Shown here: positions 6,193-10,897 of the stretch, in pieces
How the letters are laid out: each line of letters begins with the position of its first letter
How positions within the stretch are numbered: position 1 is the first letter of the stretch
DNA from: an uncultured Eggerthellaceae bacterium
GTDB lineage: Bacteria; Actinomycetota; Coriobacteriia; Coriobacteriales; Eggerthellaceae
Direction of reading: 5' to 3'
NCBI GenBank assembly: GCA_910589135.1
Contig: CAJUSL010000035.1
Coordinates: forward strand, 817-11,713
Length of the DNA stretch: 10,897 nucleotides
Program-made: the position numbers and the translations under genes
Notes under the pieces: generated by a model
What the model was told of the DNA's origin: nothing
Databases searched by the model: none
What the model saw: only the letters and a program-made list of their open reading frames with translations

Positions 6193-6684
6193 ATGAGCGC
6201 CAACGAATTCCAGCCCACCGACGAGGTCAACTTCGTCAGCGCGCTCTCGCGCACGCTCGCGGCGGCGAACGGCTGCCTCATGGGGCTTCTGGCCGAAGCC
6301 GGGCTGAACGACCTCGCCCCGTCGCACGGCGACATCCTGATGCGCCTGTTCGCCGAGGAACCCATCACCATGCAGCGCTTGGCGCAGGCCATCCATCGCG
6401 ACCCGTCCACCGTCACCGCGCTGGTGCGCAAGCTGGCGGACGCCGGCTACGTCGCCACGCGCAAGAGCACCGCCGACCGGCGCGTCACCGAGGTGTCGCT
6501 CACCGGGAAGGGCGCCGGACTGCGCGCGTCGTTCGACGCCATATCCAGGCAACTCCGAGACGCGCAGATGCGCGGCATCGACCCCGAGTCGTTCCGCGTC
6601 ACCTGCGCCACGCTCGACTGCATACGAAGGAACTTCGTCTGCGCAACCGGCGCAGACGCCCCGACCCAAGGAGGAGCATCATGA
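6193..6684 (+). CDS. MarR-family transcriptional regulator
   Basis: A 163-residue winged-helix repressor or sensor of the MarR family. Helical dimerisation segments flank the DNA-binding core: SHGDILMRLF (44-53), ITMQRLAQAI (58-67), recognition helix DPSTVTALVRKLADAGYV (70-87) and the wing RKSTADRRVTEVSLTGKG (90-107), with the DRR signature at 95-97. The C-terminus holds Cys138, Cys143 and Cys150, so redox sensing is possible, but their roles are unknown. The gene begins 5 bp after the ferredoxin-fusion stop with only a weak ribosome site, suggesting translational coupling. Its TGA overlaps the ATG of the next gene (ATGA). Being inside the operon whose promoter carries a perfect palindrome, it is the best candidate for the autoregulator. 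The ligand is unknown. Confidence 0.92.
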   Translation: MSANEFQPTDEVNFVSALSRTLAAANGCLMGLLAEAGLNDLAPSHGDILMRLFAEEPITMQRLAQAIHRDPSTVTALVRKLADAGYVATRKSTADRRVTEVSLTGKGAGLRASFDAISRQLRDAQMRGIDPESFRVTCATLDCIRRNFVCATGADAPTQGGAS

Positions 6685-7529
6685 GAAAGACCCTGACCGC
6701 CCTGGCGGCCGCCGCGCTGCTGGCAATCGGCGCCACAGCTCTTGCGGGCTGCAGCAACGCGCAGCAGGACGGTGCGCCCGTCGGCAATGCCGCCGACGGG
6801 AAGCCCACGCTGACCGTCGCCATGGAACTGGCCTACCCGCCTTTCGAGACCAAGGACGATGCGGGCAGCCCGGCCGGCATCGCCGTCGACTTCATGAGCG
6901 ACTTCGCCGAGCAGTACGGCTACGACCTCGTCGTGGAGAACACGGCCTGGGACGGCCTCATCCCGTCGCTGCAGACCGACAAGGCCGACTGCGTCATCAG
7001 CTCGATGACCATCACCGACGAGCGCAAGGAGGTCGTCGACTTCACCGACCCCTACGCCATGGCCCAGCTCGCCATCCTGGCGAACGCGAACTCGGGCGTC
7101 GCATCCATCGAGGATTTGAACCAGCCGGGCAAGAAGGTGGCCGTGAAGACGGGCTCGACCGGCGACGTGTACGCCACGAAGAACCTCCCGGAGGCCCAGA
7201 TCGTGCGCCTGGCCGACGAGAGCGCCTGCGTCACCGAGGTGGTGCAGGGCAAGGCCGACGGGTTCCTCTACGACCAGCTGACGATCTACCGCAACCAGGC
7301 CGCGAACCCCGACGACACCGTGGCCGTCTACATCCCCTTCCAGGACGCCGAGGCCTGGGGCATCGCGGTGAAGAAGGGCGACACCGAGCTGCTCGGGCAG
7401 CTGAACGAGTTCATCGCGCAGTCGAAGGAGGACGGCGAGTTCGACCGTCTGACCGAGAAGTACCTCGCCGAGGAGAAGAAGGCCTTCGACGAGTACAACT
7501 TCAAGTGGTTCTTCGACTTCGACGAATAG
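6681..7529 (+). CDS. Family-3 polar amino-acid-binding lipoprotein (orphan SBP)
   Basis: A 282-residue extracellular solute-binding protein anchored by lipid. The signal peptide ends in the lipobox LAGC with Cys24 as the modified residue. The mature protein has the periplasmic-binding fold of SBP family 3: LTVAMELAYPPFE (about 44-56), the GIAVDFMSDFAEQYGYD segment, WDGLIPSLQTDKADCVIS, MTITDERKEVVDFTDPYA (the family signature) and VAVKTGSTGD at the second-domain hinge. It should bind a polar amino acid or small charged ligand outside the membrane. AAGGAGG at 6668-6674 is an excellent ribosome site, and the ATG overlaps the MarR stop. Unlike most family members, no permease or ATPase gene follows: the next genes are a DNA polymerase and YolD. 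It therefore either serves a transporter encoded elsewhere or acts as a sensor for the operon. Confidence 0.92.
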   Translation: MRKTLTALAAAALLAIGATALAGCSNAQQDGAPVGNAADGKPTLTVAMELAYPPFETKDDAGSPAGIAVDFMSDFAEQYGYDLVVENTAWDGLIPSLQTDKADCVISSMTITDERKEVVDFTDPYAMAQLAILANANSGVASIEDLNQPGKKVAVKTGSTGDVYATKNLPEAQIVRLADESACVTEVVQGKADGFLYDQLTIYRNQAANPDDTVAVYIPFQDAEAWGIAVKKGDTELLGQLNEFIAQSKEDGEFDRLTEKYLAEEKKAFDEYNFKWFFDFDE

Positions 7530-7597
7530 CCAGCCCGCTCGCAAGGATGCCCAGCCCCTCTGGAGCGAATTGCCGACTCGCCTTCATGCTCTTCGAA

Positions 7598-7649
7598 CCG
7601 CAAACATAACACCTAACTTAACAGGGTGTTATGTTTGCGGCATGTTAAG
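7598..7649 (+). repeat. Hairpin with pseudoknot-forming loop
   Basis: CCGCAAACATAACACC (7598-7613) pairs perfectly with GGTGTTATGTTTGCGG (7625-7640), a 16-bp stem with an 11-base loop. Within that loop CTTAACA (7617-7623) is the exact complement of TGTTAAG (7643-7649) just beyond the stem, so RNA could close an H-type pseudoknot. There is no T-run, so it is not a normal intrinsic terminator, though it may block or protect the 3' end of the four-gene operon. It could also be a DNA site for a recombinase or a dispersed repeat. Confidence 0.7.
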
Positions 7650-7700
7650 CAACAAGCTTGGATGAAGCGCAGATTGACGCATTTACCGCCTCCTATAGTA

Positions 7701-7714
7701 CAAACATTTGTTCG
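7701..7714. promoter_or_regulatory. LexA-like SOS box
   Basis: CAAACATTTGTTCG matches the Gram-positive/actinobacterial LexA (DinR) box CGAAC-N4-GTTCG at all but one position. It ends 10 bp before the putative -10 of the polymerase gene, covering the -35 position. DNA damage would therefore be expected to induce the polymerase/YolD pair. The LexA gene itself is not in the window. Confidence 0.7.
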
Positions 7715-7721
7715 TTTTTTA

Positions 7722-7730
7722 TGCTATCAT
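7722..7730 (+). promoter_or_regulatory. Extended -10 promoter of the polymerase gene, probably leaderless
   Basis: TG-c-TATCAT at 7722-7730 is an extended -10 with a 5/6 hexamer. Transcription would start near 7737, two bases before the ATG at 7739, and no ribosome site precedes that ATG. The -35 position (7702-7707) lies inside the LexA-like box. Confidence 0.55.
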
Positions 7731-7738
7731 GTCTTGCC

Positions 7739-9013
7739 ATGGAGCCACAAGACAAGACATATTGCTGCATCGACCTGAAAAGCTTCTATGCCAGCGTCGA
7801 ATGCGTGCGGCGCGGGCTTGACCCGCACGAGGCGCGCCTGGTGGTGGCCGACCCCAGCCGAACCGAAAAGACGATCTGCCTGGCGGTGTCCCCAGCCCTC
7901 AAGGCCATGGGCGTCCCTGGGCGATGCCGCGTCTTCGAGATTCCCGACGGCATCGACTACATCATGGCCAAGCCGCGCATGCGCCTCTACATGAAGGTCT
8001 CCGCCGAAATCGTCGCCATCTACCTGCGGCACGTCAGCGCGGCCGACCTGCACGTCTACTCCATCGACGAATGCTTCATCGACCTCACGCCCTACATGGC
8101 GCTCTACGGCAAAAGCGCCAAGGACATCGTGAACATGCTGCGCGACGAAGTGCTCCACGAAACCGGCATCACGGCCACTGCCGGCATCGGCCCCAATCTC
8201 TTCCTTGCAAAGGTGGCGCTCGACGTCACGGCCAAGCACGTCCCCGACAACATCGGCGTGCTCGACGAGCAAAGCTTCAAGGAAATCATCTGGCCGCACC
8301 GCCCCATCACCGACATCTGGCAGATCGGCAAAGGCATCGCACGGCGCCTGCAGAAGTACGGCATCCACGACCTGCAGGGCGTCGCGCACGCCGACATCGA
8401 CATGCTATACCGCGAGTTCGGAGCCAACGCCGAATACCTGATCGACCACGCCTGGGGGCTCGAGCCCTGCACCATCGCCGACATCAAGGCATACGAGCCC
8501 GAAACCACGTCGTTTGGAAACGGGCAGGTGCTTCCCTGCGACTACACCTTCGACGAAGGACGCATGATCCTGCGCGAAATGGTCGACGAAACCGTGCTCG
8601 AGCTAGTGGACAAACGCGTGGTCACCAACCACATCAGCCTGTACATCGGCTATTGCAGCGACGCCGACGGATTGGGGCCAGGACATACAGGCGTCAGCCA
8701 CAAGCTTCCCATCAGCACGAACTCGTTCGAACGGCTGCTGGCGTTCGCCGACCAGCTCTATTGCGAAAACGTCAACCCCGAGCTCCCCATCCGCCGCATC
8801 AACATCGCGTTCGGCGGCCTCGAGCCCGAAGAATGCTCCACCTACGACCTCTTCGCCTCCATCGACTCGCTCGAGGAAGAACGCGCCCGCCAAGACGCGC
8901 TCATCGCCATCAAGCACAAGTTCGGCAAGGACGCCGTCATGCGCGGCACGGCCTACCGGGAAAAAGCCCGCGGCCTCGAGCGCGTCCATCAGGTCGGAGG
9001 CCATCATGGCTGA
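7739..9013 (+). CDS. Y-family (UmuC/UvrX-like) translesion DNA polymerase
   Basis: A 424-residue error-prone DNA polymerase that copies damaged template. The palm metal-binding residues are visible: Asp12 in YCCIDLKSFYASVE (8-21) and Asp110-Glu111 in YSIDECFIDL (107-116). AVSPALKAMGVPGRCRVFEIP (49-69) is the typical fingers segment, and ITATAGIGPNLFLAKVALD (144-162) is the second palm motif. ITDIWQIGKGIARRLQKYGI (190-209) is the helix-hairpin-helix thumb. The little-finger domain follows, and STYDLF near 367-372 could be a sliding-clamp peptide. The sequence type resembles the UvrX/YqjW branch more than housekeeping DinB. ATG 7739 is used because the conserved N-terminus begins here and the promoter lies just upstream; in-frame ATGs at 7658 and 7721 would add non-conserved residues. 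It overlaps the YolD-like gene by 8 bases, and a LexA-like box precedes it. Confidence 0.93.
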   Translation: MEPQDKTYCCIDLKSFYASVECVRRGLDPHEARLVVADPSRTEKTICLAVSPALKAMGVPGRCRVFEIPDGIDYIMAKPRMRLYMKVSAEIVAIYLRHVSAADLHVYSIDECFIDLTPYMALYGKSAKDIVNMLRDEVLHETGITATAGIGPNLFLAKVALDVTAKHVPDNIGVLDEQSFKEIIWPHRPITDIWQIGKGIARRLQKYGIHDLQGVAHADIDMLYREFGANAEYLIDHAWGLEPCTIADIKAYEPETTSFGNGQVLPCDYTFDEGRMILREMVDETVLELVDKRVVTNHISLYIGYCSDADGLGPGHTGVSHKLPISTNSFERLLAFADQLYCENVNPELPIRRINIAFGGLEPEECSTYDLFASIDSLEEERARQDALIAIKHKFGKDAVMRGTAYREKARGLERVHQVGGHHG

Positions 9014-9317
9014 CCGCAGGCAGAAGAAGGCCCCGCCGTCCGGCAGCACGCAACCGCGCCCGGCCATTCCCGGCAGCACGCAGCCGCGAACTCCCGTGCC
9101 CGACCACCCGCGCCCCGAAGCTGGCGTGTACGAAATGGTCGCCAGCCAACCAGGCGTGAAGCATCCCGAACGCTACGTCCTGGGCAAGCCGCATCCGAAC
9201 CGCGCAAAGCAGTTCAAGCCTTTCGCAGCGCTGCGCGGCTACGAAGAGCTGGTGGCCCAGGTGATGGCCGAGGCGAACGAGCCGCACGACTTCGCGGGAA
9301 TAGAGGAAACCTGTTAG
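9006..9317 (+). CDS. YolD-like protein, partner of the Y-family polymerase
   Basis: A 103-residue protein. The first 40 residues are a Pro/Gln/Arg-rich, probably disordered tail. The rest includes PNRAKQFKPFAALRGYEELV (64-83), which matches the YolD-like signature in which a basic residue and Phe-x-Pro-Phe-x-Ala-Leu-x-Gly-Tyr/Phe are conserved. YolD-like genes usually sit beside UvrX/YqjW-type polymerases and are thought to assist them, perhaps in the way UmuD assists UmuC. The ATG overlaps the last 8 bases of the polymerase gene and has GGAGG at 8996-9000, five bases upstream, so the two are translated from one message. The domain call rests mainly on this motif plus context. Confidence 0.8.
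   Translation: MADRRQKKAPPSGSTQPRPAIPGSTQPRTPVPDHPRPEAGVYEMVASQPGVKHPERYVLGKPHPNRAKQFKPFAALRGYEELVAQVMAEANEPHDFAGIEETC
9040..9088 (+). repeat. Tandem repeat in the YolD-like gene tail
   Basis: A 19-base segment, CCGGCAGCACGCAACCGCG, occurs at 9040-9058 and, with one change (A to G), at 9070-9088. The 30-bp period encodes a repeated Gly-Ser-Thr-Gln-Pro-Arg unit in the disordered N-terminal tail. Confidence 0.85.
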
Positions 9318-9322
9318 GCGGG

Positions 9323-9338
9323 CGCCACGGACGTGGCG
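9323..9338 (+). terminator. GC-rich hairpin after the polymerase/YolD pair
   Basis: CGCCACG and CGTGGCG are perfect complements separated by GA, five bases past the YolD-like stop (more realistically 6 bp with a 4-base loop). No T-run follows, so factor-independent termination is doubtful. Position alone suggests a 3'-end structure for the two-gene message. Confidence 0.3.
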
Positions 9339-9452
9339 GACAACGGGTGGCAGATGCGGCAAACGGCGGGCACGATGCAGATAAGCTGCAAAGCAACGGC
9401 CGCGACAGGCCCTTGCCCGTCACGTGACATCGTCTTAACAACAGCGCGCCCC

Positions 9453-9484
9453 GCCGGGTGCCCGGCTTCGCGCGTCCATATAAT
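9453..9484 (+). promoter_or_regulatory. Promoter of the alpha/beta hydrolase, with palindrome over the -35 position
   Basis: TATAAT at 9479-9484 is a perfect -10, 45 bp before the ATG. No -35 consensus lies 17 bp upstream. That position (9456-9461) is instead within the palindrome GCCGGG-tg-CCCGGC at 9453-9466, which might be an operator or the end structure of the upstream message. Confidence 0.5.
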
Positions 9485-9529
9485 GTTGGCATTCAAAACG
9501 CAGACCTCAGCAGACGAGGAGAGAAAACA

Positions 9530-10474
9530 ATGGACAGCGACATTACGACCATGGACTTCGAGTTCCCGTCCTGGGACGGCGTCAGCACCATCCACGCCAT
9601 GCTGTGGCAGCCCAAGGGGCCGGCCCGCGGCGTCGTGCAACTCATCCACGGCATGTCCGAACACATCGAACGCTACGACGCGTTCGCGCGCTTTCTGGCC
9701 GGCAACGGCTTCATCGTGGTGGGGCACGACCACATCGGCCACGGCCACAGCGTCGCCAGCAAGCAGCAGCTGGGCCACATGCCCGCCGAGACCGGCGCAG
9801 ACGTGCTGGTGGAAGACGTCGACACGCTGCGCTTCATCGCGGCGTCCGCCTTCCCCGACCTGCCCTACTTCATCTTCGGGCACTCCATGGGAAGCTTCGT
9901 GCTGCGCGTCTATCTCACGCGGCACGCCCAGGGCCTGTCGGGCGCCATCCTGTGCGGCACGGGCAACCAGCCGCCCATCGCGTCGCTGGCAGGCAACGCG
10001 CTCGCGCAGCTCGGCTCGATGGTGCGCGGCGAAACGGCCAAGAGCGACCTCATCCACTCCATGGCCGACGGCGCGTTCTCCAACGCCATAGAGAACCCGC
10101 GCACCGACTTCGACTGGATCTCGGCCAATCGCAGCAACGTCGACGCCTACATGGACGACGACCTCAACGGCTTCCAGTTCACGCTGGGCGGATACGCATC
10201 GCTCACCAGGCTCACGCTGCTCGCCGCGTCGCTCGAACACGCGAAGAAGATTCCCAACGGGCTCCCTCTGCTGTTCATCGCCGGCGCGAGGGACCCTGTG
10301 GGCGACAACGGCAAGGGCGTGCGGGCAGCGGCCGACCTCATGCGTCGCGCGGGCGCTCAGGACGTCGACGTCATCATCTACGACGGCATGCGCCACGAAA
10401 TCCTCAACGAGAAGGACGCCATGCTGGTGTTCGACGACGTGCTTGCCTGGATCGAAGCCATGCTGGCACGGTAG
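9530..10474 (+). CDS. Alpha/beta hydrolase, monoglyceride lipase/lysophospholipase-like
   Basis: A 314-residue serine hydrolase of the alpha/beta fold that should cleave acyl esters such as monoglycerides or lysophospholipids. The oxyanion motif is IHGMSEH (39-45). The nucleophile is Ser119 in GHSMG (117-121), the acid is probably Asp255 in GARDPVG (252-258) and the base is His289 in DGMRHEILNE (285-294). The HGMSEH motif and the C-terminal GMRHEILNE block are characteristic of the PldB/monoacylglycerol-lipase group (Hydrolase_4). There is no signal peptide, so it is probably cytoplasmic. The ATG at 9530 follows GAGGAGAG (9516-9523) and a perfect -10; an in-frame ATG at 9458 lies upstream of the -10 and is rejected. 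It is followed after 94 bp by the glutaminase gene, which has its own ribosome site. Natural substrate unknown. Confidence 0.9.
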   Translation: MDSDITTMDFEFPSWDGVSTIHAMLWQPKGPARGVVQLIHGMSEHIERYDAFARFLAGNGFIVVGHDHIGHGHSVASKQQLGHMPAETGADVLVEDVDTLRFIAASAFPDLPYFIFGHSMGSFVLRVYLTRHAQGLSGAILCGTGNQPPIASLAGNALAQLGSMVRGETAKSDLIHSMADGAFSNAIENPRTDFDWISANRSNVDAYMDDDLNGFQFTLGGYASLTRLTLLAASLEHAKKIPNGLPLLFIAGARDPVGDNGKGVRAAADLMRRAGAQDVDVIIYDGMRHEILNEKDAMLVFDDVLAWIEAMLAR

Positions 10475-10568
10475 CGCAGCCCTGGGCGAACCGACAGGGC
10501 CGCCCTACGTCCGCAAGCGCACCACCCGCCACCACCCGCGCCAACGCCCCATCGCAAGGAGGCTGCCC

Positions 10569-10897
10569 ATGGTCACCACGCTCACATACGGCCAGATTCG
10601 CACGGCCGTCGAAGACGCCTACGAAGCCTGCAAGGGCATCAAGGACGGCAAGAATGCCGACTACATCCCCTATCTGGCCAACATCGATTCCAACCTGTTC
10701 GGCATCTGCCTGTGCCTGCCCGATGGACGCATCATCTCCGTCGGCGACACCGACTACCGCCTGGGCATCGAGTCGGTATCGAAGGTGCACACGGCCATCC
10801 TCGTGCTTCGCCAGCTAGGGTCGCAGAAGCTGCTTCAGAAAATCGGCGCCGATGCCACCGGCCTGCCCTTCAATTCGCTGATCGCCATCCTGTTGGA
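10569..10897 (+). CDS. glsA: Glutaminase, N-terminal part (cut by window edge)
   Basis: The first 109 codons of a glutaminase, which hydrolyses L-glutamine to glutamate and ammonia in the cytoplasm. Key blocks of this serine-dependent, beta-lactamase-fold family are present: GKNADYIPYLA (27-37, substrate binding), LCLPDGRIISVGD, then LGIESVSKVHTAIL, whose Ser-Val-Ser-Lys supplies the nucleophile Ser and general base Lys. IGADATGLPFNSLIAI then corresponds to the family's G-x-x-P-T/S-G-x-P-F-N-S stretch, with Ala replacing the usual Pro. The ATG has AAGGAGG at 10556-10562, six bases upstream. A typical member has about 300-310 residues, so roughly two thirds lies beyond the right edge. In this setting it may supply glutamate and ammonia, or acid resistance if linked to a glutamate/GABA-type antiporter; that link is inference. 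Confidence 0.95.
   Translation, partial: MVTTLTYGQIRTAVEDAYEACKGIKDGKNADYIPYLANIDSNLFGICLCLPDGRIISVGDTDYRLGIESVSKVHTAILVLRQLGSQKLLQKIGADATGLPFNSLIAILL

Noticed and set aside
7598..7640. Intrinsic terminator of the four-gene operon
   Set aside because: The stem is strong but AT-rich in the middle and no T-run follows on either strand, so I list it as a structured repeat instead.
7674..7699. Alternative polymerase promoter TTGACG / TATAGT
   Set aside because: The spacing is only 14 bp, too short for a sigma-70 promoter; the extended -10 at 7722-7730 is better placed.
7924..9159. 411-codon plus-strand frame overlapping the polymerase gene
   Set aside because: Arg/His-rich shadow frame; the polymerase and YolD frames carry the recognisable motifs.

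Overview
The window is GC-rich bacterial chromosome with tightly packed, mostly plus-strand genes. Gene content suggests an anaerobic gut actinobacterium of the Eggerthellaceae (Coriobacteriia): a C69 dipeptidase beside an APC amino-acid permease, an SLC13-type permease, a flavin-fold protein fused to a 2x[4Fe-4S] ferredoxin domain, and a Y-family polymerase with a YolD-like partner. The family assignment is an inference from gene content and base composition; no rRNA or other marker gene is present.

Layout. (1) 1-234, minus: N-terminal end of an APC amino-acid permease, running off the left edge, divergent across a 367-bp gap from (2) 602-2188, a C69 cysteine dipeptidase. (3) 2189-2434: gap filled by two tandem perfect hairpins, then an extended -10 promoter that would give a leaderless mRNA for (4) 2435-3931, an SLC13/DASS-type permease. 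(5) 3932-4451: gene-free DNA holding a 172-bp element bounded by perfect 25-bp inverted repeats, a second perfect hairpin with 22-bp arms, and a promoter covered by a perfect 26-bp palindrome. (6) 4452-7529: a four-gene operon of ATP-grasp ligase, PNPOx-fold/ferredoxin fusion, MarR regulator and an orphan family-3 solute-binding lipoprotein. (7) 7530-7738: a hairpin able to fold into a pseudoknot, then a LexA-like box and an extended -10 promoter. (8) 7739-9317: Y-family DNA polymerase overlapping a YolD-like partner. (9) 9530-10474: a monoglyceride lipase/lysophospholipase-like alpha/beta hydrolase. (10) 10569-10897: start of a glutaminase, cut by the right edge.

How the genes may work together. 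The permease, dipeptidase, orphan amino-acid-binding lipoprotein and glutaminase fit an organism that lives on peptides and amino acids. The four-gene operon is the least explained part: its promoter is covered by an operator-like palindrome and its third gene is a MarR regulator, so autoregulation is a good hypothesis, but the substrate and product of the ATP-grasp enzyme cannot be read from sequence. The polymerase pair looks like an SOS-controlled translesion cassette. The gaps are rich in long perfect inverted repeats that no gene explains; they look like dispersed intergenic or MITE-like repeats, which only genome-wide comparison can confirm.
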